In this document: piece after piece, positions 8,954-19,017 of the stretch
Layout: every line of letters begins with the position of its first letter
Numbering within the stretch: the stretch's first letter is position 1
Source of the DNA: Methylomonas methanica
Lineage (GTDB): Bacteria > Pseudomonadota > Gammaproteobacteria > Methylococcales > Methylomonadaceae
Reading direction: 5' to 3'
DNA length: 64,000 nt
NCBI GenBank assembly: GCA_001644045.1
Contig: LUUF01000056.1
Location: 1-64,000 of the forward strand
Notes under the pieces: model-generated
Seen by the model: the letters and a program-made list of their open reading frames with translations, nothing else
What the model was told of the DNA's origin: nothing
Databases searched by the model: none
Translations under genes and position numbers: made by a program

Positions 8954-10210
8954 ATGACGCTTATCAACCAATCCAAAAGAATTATTGTGTATTCTCACGA
9001 TACCTTCGGTCTGGGCAACATTCGCCGGATGCTGGCAATTTCTAAATCCCTGGTGGATGCCGACCCGAATGTCTCGGTACTGATACTCTCCGGTTCGCCG
9101 ATGCTGCACGCTTTCCGTATTCCCGATCGGATCGATTACATCAAATTGCCTTGTTTGTCCCGCAGTGTCAAAGGCGATTATTCGGTGAAATTTCTGGATA
9201 TGGAATACGAACAATTGCTAAAGCTGCGCAGCAACATCATCCTCAGCGCGGTGCTGGATTTCGATCCCGATTTGATCCTGGTCGACAAAAAACCCTACGG
9301 CGTCAGCGACGAATTGGGTGCTGCGCTTCACTTGATGCAGCGCCGTGGCCATCGCGCCAAACTGGTGTTATTGCTGCGCGACATTCTGGATAGCCCGGAA
9401 AGCACGATACCAGTCTGGAAGAAAAACGGCTATCACGACGCCATCCAACTGCATTACGACAAGGTACTGGTGGTCGGATCGCCGGACATTTACGATATGC
9501 GCAAGGAATACGAATTTCCCGACGCCAGCCACGAAAAAGTCGACTTCTGCGGCTACATAGCCCGTGAACGCAGCGACAAACGCGCCGGAGAAATTCGGCA
9601 GCAAATCGGCTGCACCAAGGAACGTCTGGTGCTGGTTACAGCGGGTGGCGGCGAAGACGGTTACCAATTACTGCACAGTTATCTGGAAGGCTTGAGTCGC
9701 CAGGATCTGGGCGATAACACCATGACTCTGATGATTTGCGGCCCGGAAATGTCGGAAAGCCGCCGCCACCAGATCGAAATTTTGGCTCGCAGCTGCCGAA
9801 ACGTGGTGATTCAGGAGTTTAACACCGACATGATGGCCTGTATGGAAGCAGCCGATCTGGTGGTCAGTATGGGCGGTTACAACTCCACCTGCGAATTGTT
9901 GACTCTGCGCAAGCGGGCGATTCTGGTGCCGCGCGTCAAACCTTCCCAGGAACAATGGATACGCGCGGAACGCCTGGCTTTACAAGGCTTGGTTCGCGCC
10001 ATTCACCCCAACAATCTTACGCCCAAATTACTGATGGATACCGTCCGTGAAGAGCTGGGACGCACCAACGTCCATCACAGCCGCTTGTATCAAATCGACA
10101 TGGGCGGTTTGCCGCGTATCAGCGAGTCGATCGGCGAGTTGCTGTATGACGCCGAGGCAAAACTACCGACACGGACCAGAGTTTCAAGCCGCAGCGTGGC
10201 AGCCGACTAA
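8954..10210 (+). CDS. MurG-like GT-B glycosyltransferase
   Basis: First gene of the polysaccharide operon, 418 aa. The N-terminus SHDTFGLGNIRR is the donor-side glycine loop seen in GT28-like enzymes. The C-terminal half holds SMGGYNSTCELL, the nucleotide-sugar binding region of GT-B folds. It has two paralogues in the operon (20817 and 24411). I chose ATG 8954, which has AAAGGA at nine bases. A GTG at 8924 would add ten residues. It is expected to transfer a sugar from a nucleotide donor in the cytoplasm; donor and acceptor cannot be read from sequence. Confidence 0.82.
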   Translation: MTLINQSKRIIVYSHDTFGLGNIRRMLAISKSLVDADPNVSVLILSGSPMLHAFRIPDRIDYIKLPCLSRSVKGDYSVKFLDMEYEQLLKLRSNIILSAVLDFDPDLILVDKKPYGVSDELGAALHLMQRRGHRAKLVLLLRDILDSPESTIPVWKKNGYHDAIQLHYDKVLVVGSPDIYDMRKEYEFPDASHEKVDFCGYIARERSDKRAGEIRQQIGCTKERLVLVTAGGGEDGYQLLHSYLEGLSRQDLGDNTMTLMICGPEMSESRRHQIEILARSCRNVVIQEFNTDMMACMEAADLVVSMGGYNSTCELLTLRKRAILVPRVKPSQEQWIRAERLALQGLVRAIHPNNLTPKLLMDTVREELGRTNVHHSRLYQIDMGGLPRISESIGELLYDAEAKLPTRTRVSSRSVAAD

Positions 10211-10276
10211 ACCCTTCACCATCGAGATAACCCCTTCGGCCTGAGTAAGGCCGACAGGACAATTTTGGATTTTATA

Positions 10277-11632
10277 ATGCAAAACCCTGGTAATCAGGCG
10301 CAAGTCGCCTACATCCTCAAAGGCTTTCCGCGTACCTCGGAAACCTTTATCACCAATGAAATCCATTTGCTGGAAACCTTGGGACTAAAGCTGTCGATCT
10401 TTTCGATCAAGCAACTCGAGGGCCAAAAGCATCACGCCGTGGTCGACGCCATCCGCGCGCCGGTAACTTATCTGCCGCAAGCCAGCGACTTGACCGGACA
10501 CAGCTTTTTGGATTGGCTAATTGAAAATTTACCTAAATTTGCAGCCAGTCACGGCAGACTGTTCCTTAAGCGGCCTATTACCTATCTTGGCACAGCGTTG
10601 GAATGTCTGAGTATGAGCATCAGATACCGTTCCGGCTGGCTGGATTGGCCGCGCACAGTATTCATCAAGGAGTTTTTGCAAGCCGGCTACATCGCCGAAG
10701 CGGTGTTACAGAATCCGGCCATTCGGCATCTCCATGCGCATTTCTGCCACGGCGCGACGACGATTGCGATGTTCGCCAGCCGCATCAGCGGCCTGCCGTT
10801 CAGCTTTACCGCCCATGCCAAGGACATTTATCTACGCGAACTGAACCCGGGCGACTTGCTGCAAATTAAAATGCGCTGCGCCAAATTCGCCGTGACTTGT
10901 ACCGGCGCCAATCAGGAACATTTAGACGCCTGCAAGGGTAGCGATATTGACGTGCACCGGATTTATCACGGCCTGGACACCGATTTGTTTGTGCCGGCAC
11001 CGCGCGAGCAAGCTTCATCGGATCAAATCCCCACGATTTTATCGGTCGGCCGCTTGGTCGAGAAAAAAGGCTTCGATTATCTGGTCAAAGCCTGCGCGAT
11101 TCTGCGCGATCGCGGCGTCAAATTTAACTGCCGCATCGTCGGCGGCGCGGACAAATACGCGCAAGTCATCAAACAACTGATTGCCGACCTGGATTTACAA
11201 GACATCGTCAGCTTGCCCGGCGCGGTGACCCAGGAAGAGCTGCGCGGTATTTATCAGCAAGGTGATGTGTTCGCCTTGCCTTGCCTGGTGGTCGATAACG
11301 GCGATCGCGACGGCATTCCCAACGTATTGGTCGAAGCGATGGCGATGGAAATGCCGGTGATCTCGACCGACATTTCCGGGATTCCGGAATTGATTCAGGA
11401 TCAAGTTAACGGCTTGCTGGTCCCGGAAAAAAATGCTCAAGCCATGGCCGACGCTATCCAAAGCTTATTGGACAATCCAGCCTTACGTCTACGCCTTGGT
11501 CAAGCCGCACGGCAAACCGTTTGCCGGGATTTTAATTCCCGCCACACCACTGTCGCCTTGAAAAAATTGTTCGACGCCTGCCTGGAAGGCCAACCTTTAG
11601 AAGCCCATGTCTGCTGTGCTGAACACTCTTAA
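10277..11632 (+). CDS. Glycosyltransferase family 4
   Basis: This protein of about 451 aa is a GT-B retaining glycosyltransferase. Family landmarks are HLHAHFCHGATT, YHGLDTDLF, SVGRLVEKKGFDYL, and the E-x7-E region GIPNVLVEAMAMEMPVIST. It opens with KGFPRTSETFITNEI, common in exopolysaccharide GT4 enzymes. ATG 10277 has a GGA at seven bases. A TTG at 10265 with AGGA five bases upstream would add four residues and is a fair alternative. The 3' end overlaps the next gene by 26 bases, which points to translational coupling. Confidence 0.88.
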   Translation: MQNPGNQAQVAYILKGFPRTSETFITNEIHLLETLGLKLSIFSIKQLEGQKHHAVVDAIRAPVTYLPQASDLTGHSFLDWLIENLPKFAASHGRLFLKRPITYLGTALECLSMSIRYRSGWLDWPRTVFIKEFLQAGYIAEAVLQNPAIRHLHAHFCHGATTIAMFASRISGLPFSFTAHAKDIYLRELNPGDLLQIKMRCAKFAVTCTGANQEHLDACKGSDIDVHRIYHGLDTDLFVPAPREQASSDQIPTILSVGRLVEKKGFDYLVKACAILRDRGVKFNCRIVGGADKYAQVIKQLIADLDLQDIVSLPGAVTQEELRGIYQQGDVFALPCLVVDNGDRDGIPNVLVEAMAMEMPVISTDISGIPELIQDQVNGLLVPEKNAQAMADAIQSLLDNPALRLRLGQAARQTVCRDFNSRHTTVALKKLFDACLEGQPLEAHVCCAEHS

Positions 11633-13616
11633 TTCCGACCCGCGATTATTGGCACTGGCAAAACCTTATTGCGATATGTCGCCTGCGGAGTTGCTGGCGT
11701 ATTTCCAGAATCGCCCACATGTCCGCTATTTTTCGGTGATCGATGAAGAGCAAAACACCCTGGAAAAACTGGACGGCATTTTGCGCAACCGCTTTGAATT
11801 CAATCACGAGCCTTATCAGCTTGATGATGACTTCGATTGGCTGAGTAATCCCAGCTCCGATGTTGAATGGTTGATTCTGCTGCACAAGTTTTATTACGCG
11901 GTCGGCTTGGGCAGACGATTCCAGCAAACCGGTGACACCCGCTACCGCGACAAATGGCAAGCGCTCTCCCGCAGCTGGATCGATAGGGTGCCGGTCGATT
12001 TTCTGTCCAGCGATGTCACCGGCCGCCGCGTACAAAACTGGATTTTTGCCTACCGCTATTTCGTGTCGGAGGCCGCCGAACCGGCGATCGATGCGGAATT
12101 TCACCTGGATTTTCTAGCCTCGCTACAACAGCAAGTCGCCTATTTGTGCAACAACCTGACATCGGCCCGCAACCACCGCACCCTGGAGCTTTACGCGATT
12201 TTCCTGGCCGCAGTCGTGTTTCCGGAATTGCGCGGTGCTGATGAATGTCTGAGTTTTTCGATTGATGAATTGCAGCGCAACCTGCAAACCGATTTGCTGG
12301 CCGACGGCGTGCATTGCGAGCTCTCGACCGATTACCACCATATAGTGTTGCGCAATTTCCTGGGCATCCGCCGTTTGGCGATGTTGAATAACATTGAGCT
12401 GCCGGCCGACATGGATGCGGCGATCAAAAAAGCCCTGAGTTTTTGCCTGCATACGCACAAACCCGACGGCTTGATCCCGGCGATCAGCGACGGCGACAGC
12501 GCCAATTTCCTGGACTTGCTAAGGCAAGGCCATGAGCTGTATGACGATCCGGCGATGCTCTACGTCGCCACAGCCGGTAAAAAAGGCCAGGCGCCAGCAG
12601 AGCGTTCGAAAACCTTCGCAGCCAGCGGATACAGCATCCTGCGTAGCGGTTGGGGCGAACAAGGCGAAGCCTATCAGGACGAACGCTACTTGTTTTTCGA
12701 TTGCGCGCCCTTGGGTGCCGGCAATCATGGTCATCTGGATTTACTGAATATAGAAATGGCCGCTTACGGCCGGTCGTTGATCGTCGATCCGGGTCGTTAT
12801 ACCTACGACGAATCCGGCGACACCAATTGGCGGGTACTGTTTCGCGGCACCGGCTATCACAACACGGTGCAAATCGACGGCAAGGACCAAACCCGCTACG
12901 CGCCGCATATCCGCAAATACAAGATTCAAGGCCCGGAACCGGTGCGCGAATTTAAATGTGCGCTGCACTGGCCAGGCTTCGATTATTTGCACGGCATCGC
13001 TGCCAGTCATGAATATCCGGTGATTCACGAGCGCAAGATTCTGTTCGTCGCTGGCGAATACTGGCTGATCTGCGATGTGTTGCGCGCCGAGCAAGCTCAC
13101 AACTACGAACTGCGCTTCCATCTGGATACGCTGGCCGAGCAACGCGCCTCGACGCAGGTCGATGCGGCCGGGTTGCGGGTCGACTCGCCGAATCTGATCA
13201 TCCTGCAAGCGCCGCAACCGGCCACCCAATTGACGCTGGAGCCGGGCTTTGTTTCACCCAGCTACGGCATCAAACAGCCCGCACCGGTCGTCAAATTTTC
13301 CGCGCATGCGGCCAATTATTGTTTTCTGACCGTGCTGTTTCCGTATCAATCGACGCCGCCACAACTCACGCTAAAACGGCTACCGGTGAGCCTCGACGGC
13401 GATGTGCTTGAAGACCATCTGACCAGCGCGTTAAGCATTCATAGTAGCCAACCGCACGGCGAATTCTGCGACGAGTTATTTATAGCGCACGGCAGTGGCG
13501 GCGGTTACACGTTTGCGGATTTAAAAACCGACAGCCCGTTTTTATTCCGACGCAAGGACCAAAGCGGGCGTGTTTTGGCATGGCACGCCGAAGCGACAGC
13601 CGTGGAGCACGGATAA
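11607..13616 (+). CDS. Heparinase II/III-like polysaccharide lyase (copy 1)
   Basis: The 669-aa protein has an alpha-helical toroid N-terminal half and a beta-sandwich C-terminal half, as in heparinase II/III and alginate lyase families. Likely active-site elements are RNHRTLELYAIF, the Tyr/His cluster STDYHHIVLR and GNHGHLDLLNIE. It has no signal peptide, so it would act in the cytoplasm unless exported otherwise. A tandem paralogue follows directly, with the same motifs. Lyases in polysaccharide clusters trim or recycle polymer; a modifying role is also possible. It overlaps the GT4 gene. Confidence 0.8.
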   Translation: MSAVLNTLNSDPRLLALAKPYCDMSPAELLAYFQNRPHVRYFSVIDEEQNTLEKLDGILRNRFEFNHEPYQLDDDFDWLSNPSSDVEWLILLHKFYYAVGLGRRFQQTGDTRYRDKWQALSRSWIDRVPVDFLSSDVTGRRVQNWIFAYRYFVSEAAEPAIDAEFHLDFLASLQQQVAYLCNNLTSARNHRTLELYAIFLAAVVFPELRGADECLSFSIDELQRNLQTDLLADGVHCELSTDYHHIVLRNFLGIRRLAMLNNIELPADMDAAIKKALSFCLHTHKPDGLIPAISDGDSANFLDLLRQGHELYDDPAMLYVATAGKKGQAPAERSKTFAASGYSILRSGWGEQGEAYQDERYLFFDCAPLGAGNHGHLDLLNIEMAAYGRSLIVDPGRYTYDESGDTNWRVLFRGTGYHNTVQIDGKDQTRYAPHIRKYKIQGPEPVREFKCALHWPGFDYLHGIAASHEYPVIHERKILFVAGEYWLICDVLRAEQAHNYELRFHLDTLAEQRASTQVDAAGLRVDSPNLIILQAPQPATQLTLEPGFVSPSYGIKQPAPVVKFSAHAANYCFLTVLFPYQSTPPQLTLKRLPVSLDGDVLEDHLTSALSIHSSQPHGEFCDELFIAHGSGGGYTFADLKTDSPFLFRRKDQSGRVLAWHAEATAVEHG

Positions 13617-13619
13617 ACC

Positions 13620-15755
13620 ATGAAGCCCAATGATTCGGTCATGGATTTATCGGCGTTGTTAGGCCGGGAACTATTTAGAGACGATTCAAAGCCGGCATTG
13701 CTGTTGCCAGCTTTCGGCTCGTTAACCCCTAGCGAGCTACTGGCGTATTTTCGCCAACGCGTAGCGACCAATTATTTCCCGCTGCAAGCCGGAAAAATCA
13801 AACATGTGTTAAGCGCGGAACGGATTTTGCAAAACGAATTTGCCTTTAACAACGAAACCTACACCTTGGGTAACCGTTTTGATTGGCTGGAAAATCCCAG
13901 CCCCGATCTGGAATGGCTGATTCTGCTGCACAAGTTTTATTATTCCCGCGATCTGGCGCTGGCCTACGACTACAGTGGCGACGAACGCTATGCCGATAAA
14001 TGGGTGGAACTGGTCTACTCCTGGATACGCAAGGTACCGGATGGTTTTGTCAACAGCCAAGTCACCGGCCGCCGCTTGCAGCAATGGCTGCTGGCTTACC
14101 ACTACTTCGTGCCCGGCCGGGAATGCTCGGCGATAAGCGCCGAGTTTTTGCTGGCTTTGTTGGGTTCCATCCAGTCGCAGGCTGAGTTTCTCAGCCGCAA
14201 TTTAACGCCGGAAGGCAATCACCGCACTATCGAGCTGTATGCAATTTTCGCGGTTGCCTTACTATTCCCGGAGTTAAGCCAATCGGCCGAATTATTGGCC
14301 TTTGCCCAACACGAACTACTGGCCAATCTTCGCGAAGATTTTCTGGCCGACGGCGTACAAAAAGAGCTGTCCACCGACTACCACCACACGGTGTTGAAGA
14401 ACTTTCTACGAGTCCGCGAGCTGGCCGATTTAAATGGCCTGATCTTGCCCGCTGAGTTCGATACGTTGATCGGCAAGGCATTGGAATTTTCGATTCATGC
14501 CCATAAACCCGACGGCTGGCTGCCGGCCATCAACGATGGCGATATCAACAGTTACCTGTCGCTACTGCGCAAAGCCCAACGCTACTATCCCGGCGACGCG
14601 CTGAGTTATGTGCTTAGTCAGGGAGAGCACGGCAAGCTACCGGCGCAACGCTCGCGCCTGTTTGCCGACAGCGGCTACTGCATTCTGCGTAGCGACTGGG
14701 CGGAGCGGCCTTATGCCGATGGCCGTTATCTGTTTTTCGACTGCGGCGACTTGGGCTTTGGTAGCCACGGCCATTACGACCTCTTGAGTTTCGAAATGGC
14801 CGCCTATGGTCGTTCGTTGATCGTCGATCCGGGCCGTTACACCTATCACGAACATGACAGCGAAGGCGTCAGCTGGCGGCATGCCTTCAAAGGCACTGCC
14901 GCGCACAACACCGTCATGATCGATGGCATGGATCAGATGGCCTACCAATGCCATGAGCCTGTCGGCCCGCAACCGCGGGCTGCGGTATTAAGCTTTGAAT
15001 CGAACCAAGGCTTTGATTTCGTGCATGGCCGCGCGTTGAGTCCGCGTTATGAAGTGGAGCATCAGCGCAGCATTTTCTTCGCCGAAGCCGAATATTGGAT
15101 TATCAGCGATCTATTGCTTGCCACCGAAGCGCATCGTTACGAGCAATTTTTTCATTTGGTACCGGAAGCGCAGTGTCAAACCGAATGGTTGGAAGCGGAG
15201 CAAGGTCAAGGCATTCGAGCCCCCAATCTGTTGATCGCGCAAGCGAGGCGCGCTGAGATTGAAACAAGTTTAAAACCCGGCTGGGTGTCGCCGGAATATG
15301 GCGTCAAGCAATCCGCGCCAGTGTTGAGCTTTAGCCAGGAATGCACCGGCAGCGGCTGGTTTCAAACCGTTCTATATCCTTATAAAGAAAGCGCTCCGGC
15401 TTTGCGAGTGGATGCTCTTTCAGTAACGAGTCTTGGTCAATCCGCGCTCGCTACGCAGGCCTTGGCGCTAAATATCATCATTGAATCAAAGACCACGCGT
15501 TACCACGATTACTTTTTCGTCGCCCATCAACCCGGCCTATCGGAATACCGCTTTGCCGACATCATCTGCCGGGCACAAGTCTTGTTCATCCGCCGCGATG
15601 CCGAAGACGGCATCCTCAGCGTTCGGGCTTATGCGGCGGAATGGCTGGAAATTGGCGGACGCAAACTGCTGGACAGCGTCGGCAAGCCGGTTTGCCTGAA
15701 TTACGCCAAGGGCCAGCTACAAATCGACGCTATCGACGGGAGTGTGCCAGCATGA
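13620..15755 (+). CDS. Heparinase II/III-like polysaccharide lyase (copy 2)
   Basis: A 711-aa tandem paralogue of the preceding gene, starting three bases after its stop. Shared landmarks include GNHRTIELYAIF, STDYHHTVLKNF, GSHGHYDLLSFEMAAYGR and SLIVDPGRYTYHE, so both copies keep the candidate catalytic Asn/His/Tyr residues. The duplication is old, because the two differ throughout while motif spacing is kept. Two divergent copies suggest either two linkages in the polymer or a heteromer. No signal peptide is visible. Confidence 0.8.
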   Translation: MKPNDSVMDLSALLGRELFRDDSKPALLLPAFGSLTPSELLAYFRQRVATNYFPLQAGKIKHVLSAERILQNEFAFNNETYTLGNRFDWLENPSPDLEWLILLHKFYYSRDLALAYDYSGDERYADKWVELVYSWIRKVPDGFVNSQVTGRRLQQWLLAYHYFVPGRECSAISAEFLLALLGSIQSQAEFLSRNLTPEGNHRTIELYAIFAVALLFPELSQSAELLAFAQHELLANLREDFLADGVQKELSTDYHHTVLKNFLRVRELADLNGLILPAEFDTLIGKALEFSIHAHKPDGWLPAINDGDINSYLSLLRKAQRYYPGDALSYVLSQGEHGKLPAQRSRLFADSGYCILRSDWAERPYADGRYLFFDCGDLGFGSHGHYDLLSFEMAAYGRSLIVDPGRYTYHEHDSEGVSWRHAFKGTAAHNTVMIDGMDQMAYQCHEPVGPQPRAAVLSFESNQGFDFVHGRALSPRYEVEHQRSIFFAEAEYWIISDLLLATEAHRYEQFFHLVPEAQCQTEWLEAEQGQGIRAPNLLIAQARRAEIETSLKPGWVSPEYGVKQSAPVLSFSQECTGSGWFQTVLYPYKESAPALRVDALSVTSLGQSALATQALALNIIIESKTTRYHDYFFVAHQPGLSEYRFADIICRAQVLFIRRDAEDGILSVRAYAAEWLEIGGRKLLDSVGKPVCLNYAKGQLQIDAIDGSVPA

Positions 15756-17086
15756 ACCACGACCCACGCTTCCCGCAAATGGCCGACGCGCTGAATCCCG
15801 CCGTGATGGGACCGTTGCTGAGCTGGGTGCTGGGCACGCCCGGCATTACACCCGGCCATGTTGAATGTTGCATCGGCGAAAAACGCCATAAACCCGGTAA
15901 GAGTCTGGTGATCGGTTACCGGCTTAATGCCCAATCGGACAAAGTTCTCCAATCGCGCTACGTGACCGGCCGCCTCTGTCCGCCGGGCGCGGCGAGCCGG
16001 GAGTTTGAATTGGCACGTAGCAAACGGCCCAATCTGGCGGCAGGCGCACTGACGTTTTTGCACGAGCCGGCGATGCTGATTTGGGCGTTTCCTTATGATC
16101 GCAAACTGGTTCATTTGCCGACCCTGTTGGATGCGGAATCCATCAGAAACCGGATTGGCGCGCAGGATTTAACCGGGGGTGATCGAGTCCAGACTGTCGA
16201 ATCCGACGTGCTGCACTATCTGCCTGAACGCTCCTGCATGATCCGCTACTGCGTGTCGCTGGGCGGATCGGATGAACCCCGCTTGTTGTATGCCAAAAAT
16301 TACGCCGACGATAGCGGCCGCGACGTATTCGCGGTGATGCAGCAACTAAGCAGCCAATTTAGCTGTGGCGCCAAGGCCCTGGCCTACGACGCACAAACCC
16401 GCACGCTCTGGCAATCGCATGTTCCCGGATCGACATTGTGCTGGGCCGATTTGCAACAGGGCGATGGTTTGGTCTTCGCGGAACGCATTGGCTGCTGCGT
16501 AGCCATGTTTCACGCCTGTGAAATCGATACCGCGCAGCGTTTCAGTCAAGACGAGATTAGCGAAGGTCTGCTGGCCACCGTTAGGCTTGCCGAGCAAGCC
16601 CGGCCGGAACTGGCGGAACGTATCCAAGGTGCAGTTGCTGACTTGTTAGCGAGCGGAATCGATCTGCCCGAGCCAGCCCTGGCGACGCTACACCACGACC
16701 TAAAACTGAACAACTTTTTAGTCGATGGTGACAAGCTGGGCTTGATAGACCTGGATTGCGTCTGCCTGGGCGACCCGCTGGCCGATTTGGCCAGTCTGAT
16801 CGCCAACTTTTACCTACACGGCCTGCGGGAAGGCGATGCTATCAAGCAGGTACACCTGCTGGTGAACCAACTGCTTAGCGCTTACCGGAAGCATAGCCTC
16901 CATCCCGTGTCATTACCCGCCTTGCGTTGGCAGGTGGCGGCGGCTTTGATTCACGAAGTCACTCGCCGCAGCCTGCGGCAAATGGATGAGTTGCGTATCG
17001 CTCATATCCAAAGTTATCTGGCGCTCAGCGAAAGCTACCTGGCGCGCAGTAGACAGCCAACCGGAGCAGGCGATGCGCTCATTTGA
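15752..17086 (+). CDS. APH-fold phosphotransferase (kinase 1)
   Basis: The 444-aa protein has the C-terminal lobe of aminoglycoside/choline-kinase-like enzymes. The catalytic loop is LHHDLKLNNFLV (Asp as base, Asn for metal) and the metal loop is GLIDLDCVCLGDPLADLA. The start ATG overlaps the preceding TGA (ATGA). In a polysaccharide cluster it probably phosphorylates a sugar or a lipid-linked intermediate rather than an antibiotic. A second kinase of this type (17714) and a histidine phosphatase sit beside it. Confidence 0.78.
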   Translation: MNHDPRFPQMADALNPAVMGPLLSWVLGTPGITPGHVECCIGEKRHKPGKSLVIGYRLNAQSDKVLQSRYVTGRLCPPGAASREFELARSKRPNLAAGALTFLHEPAMLIWAFPYDRKLVHLPTLLDAESIRNRIGAQDLTGGDRVQTVESDVLHYLPERSCMIRYCVSLGGSDEPRLLYAKNYADDSGRDVFAVMQQLSSQFSCGAKALAYDAQTRTLWQSHVPGSTLCWADLQQGDGLVFAERIGCCVAMFHACEIDTAQRFSQDEISEGLLATVRLAEQARPELAERIQGAVADLLASGIDLPEPALATLHHDLKLNNFLVDGDKLGLIDLDCVCLGDPLADLASLIANFYLHGLREGDAIKQVHLLVNQLLSAYRKHSLHPVSLPALRWQVAAALIHEVTRRSLRQMDELRIAHIQSYLALSESYLARSRQPTGAGDALI

Positions 17087-17717
17087 CCGCCCGTTACGCA
17101 TTTATTTAGCCAGACACGGCCAAAGCGAGCTGAATCTTCAGCAACGCATCTCCGGTCAGGCCGACGCCCGGCTGTCGGCCAAAGGCTTGGAACAGGCCCA
17201 AGCCTTGGCTGATGTGCTAAAGCATGAAACCTTGAGCGCAATTTATAGCAGCAGCCTGACGCGAGCCACACAGACGGCCGGCCCCGCCGCCGCGATGCAC
17301 GGATTGCCGATTCAAACACTGGACGGTTTGCGGGAAATTGGCTTGGGTATTCTGGAAGGAAGACATGTCGACGAGCGCGACCCCGAGGCCTGCCAGTTAT
17401 GGGCGGCGCGGGCGCATGACAAACACCGTTTCATGGTGCCCGGCGCCGAAGCTTATTCGGCTTTCACGAACCGGGTGCTGAGCAGTCTGGAGCAAATCTT
17501 GGCCAATAGCAGCGGCACGATTCTGCTTGTCGGCCATCGCAACACCAATGAAGTGATATTGGCCCGGCTGCTGGCCAACGACTTTAGCGGCGAAGCCGAG
17601 ATTAACGTCAAAAACAAGTATCTGTACGCCATCGATTGGGTGGCCAAGCCTAAAGTGATGACGATTCGCTTAGGCGGCGAGCATCACGGCCGTCATTACC
17701 CAGGGCTGCGCACATGA
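17073..17717 (+). CDS. Histidine phosphatase superfamily protein
   Basis: The 214-aa protein begins with YLARHGQSELN, the RHG motif whose His is phosphorylated in catalysis. The second histidine is in LLVGHRNTNEV. I chose ATG 17073 (GGAGCAGGCG upstream), which overlaps the previous gene by 14 bases. Family members dephosphorylate sugar phosphates, phosphoglycerate or proteins. Placed between two APH-fold kinases, it may remove phosphate added by one of them. Confidence 0.85.
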   Translation: MRSFDRPLRIYLARHGQSELNLQQRISGQADARLSAKGLEQAQALADVLKHETLSAIYSSSLTRATQTAGPAAAMHGLPIQTLDGLREIGLGILEGRHVDERDPEACQLWAARAHDKHRFMVPGAEAYSAFTNRVLSSLEQILANSSGTILLVGHRNTNEVILARLLANDFSGEAEINVKNKYLYAIDWVAKPKVMTIRLGGEHHGRHYPGLRT

Positions 17718-18997
17718 ACAATCCGCTGGATCAATTTGCGCCCTTACTCGATGCCGAGCGGATGGCCGCAACCCTGCAACGGCATTTGCCAGAATGTTTG
17801 GCCGGCGACTGGCAGGTGACTGGCTGCGAGATTCAGCATCCGCGCTATAAAACCTATCGTCTCGCCGAAAACCGAGAGCGCTCGTTTTTATCGCTGGTTT
17901 ACCATTTGCAAGGCCGGCAATTGCCATCATCCATTGCCGATCAGCGCATACTCTACGCCCGAGCCTATTTAGGCAGGCGCAGCCATCAGGCGTTTGCCGA
18001 AGCCCAAACCAGCGGTGAAAAAGTGATTCATCTGGCCGAGCTGGGCATGGTCGGCTGGCGTTTTCCGGACGATCCGGCGATGCCCTGGTTGGCGCAACTG
18101 ATGGATAGCCGGCGGATTCCCGAATTGGGCAAGCAGCCACCGTCCGCTATCGAGATCGTTAACTACCGGCCGGAAATTCGCTGCACGGCGCGTTACCGAT
18201 TCGTCGCCAGCGAGGCTGAACCGGCTCGTGTGGTTTACGGTAAAACGTACGCCGATGAACGCGGCCAGACGATTTACGACAATCTACGCGCGCTGCAAGG
18301 CCAATCCCAATCGGCCGCCGCCTTTGTCATGCCTGAAGCCCTGGCTTACGCCGCCGACCACCGTACTTTGTGGCTGGAAGGCTTGCAGGGCCAGGCCTTG
18401 GCCGAGCTGGATTTCGCGGCCGGTGTTGCTGAGAAAATTCCGGCCTTGGTCAATGCAGTTGCCGCTTTTCACCAGTTCGCGCCGCCGTCTTTAACGGTCG
18501 TTACCTTACAGCAACAGTTGCAGGAGTGGCGCAAGAAAGTCGATAAATTGAGCCACGCCTATCCCTCCATCCAGCCGGCGTTGACATCGTTGCTTACCGA
18601 ATTGCAACAAAATCTCCCCGAGCTTGAAATGCCGGGCCTGATCCACGGCGATTTTCACATCGATCAATTGCTGGTTTTGCCGGACGGCCATTTGGCCTTA
18701 TTCGATTACGACGAATTGGCGCTCGGCGATCCGTTGCAGGATCTCGCCAATTTCGCGGCGGACTTATACAACTATCCCTATGCCGTTGCCGCGATAGATC
18801 AACTCGTTATGCAACTGTTTACGGCCTATTCGGCCGCCAACCAAGGCCACATCGATCCGCAGCGTTTTGCCTGGCATCTGCGCGGGCAATTACTGACCCG
18901 CGCTTACCGTACCTTCATCCAACAAAAATCGGCCGCGCCGCAGCGGGTTGCCGAATTTATTGCCCTGGCTTTGCGTCCCTGGCCGCTGGCCGGCTGA
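17714..18997 (+). CDS. APH-fold phosphotransferase (kinase 2)
   Basis: The 427-aa protein has the catalytic loop LIHGDFHIDQLLV and the metal loop ALFDYDELALGDPLQDLANF, as in aminoglycoside phosphotransferase-like kinases. Its start overlaps the phosphatase stop (ATGA). It is only distantly related to kinase 1. Two kinases around one phosphatase is unusual for exopolysaccharide loci and suggests that phosphorylated sugars are substrates or part of the polymer. Confidence 0.78.
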   Translation: MNNPLDQFAPLLDAERMAATLQRHLPECLAGDWQVTGCEIQHPRYKTYRLAENRERSFLSLVYHLQGRQLPSSIADQRILYARAYLGRRSHQAFAEAQTSGEKVIHLAELGMVGWRFPDDPAMPWLAQLMDSRRIPELGKQPPSAIEIVNYRPEIRCTARYRFVASEAEPARVVYGKTYADERGQTIYDNLRALQGQSQSAAAFVMPEALAYAADHRTLWLEGLQGQALAELDFAAGVAEKIPALVNAVAAFHQFAPPSLTVVTLQQQLQEWRKKVDKLSHAYPSIQPALTSLLTELQQNLPELEMPGLIHGDFHIDQLLVLPDGHLALFDYDELALGDPLQDLANFAADLYNYPYAVAAIDQLVMQLFTAYSAANQGHIDPQRFAWHLRGQLLTRAYRTFIQQKSAAPQRVAEFIALALRPWPLAG

Positions 18998-19017
18998 ATT
19001 CATCAGGAAAACCGTTT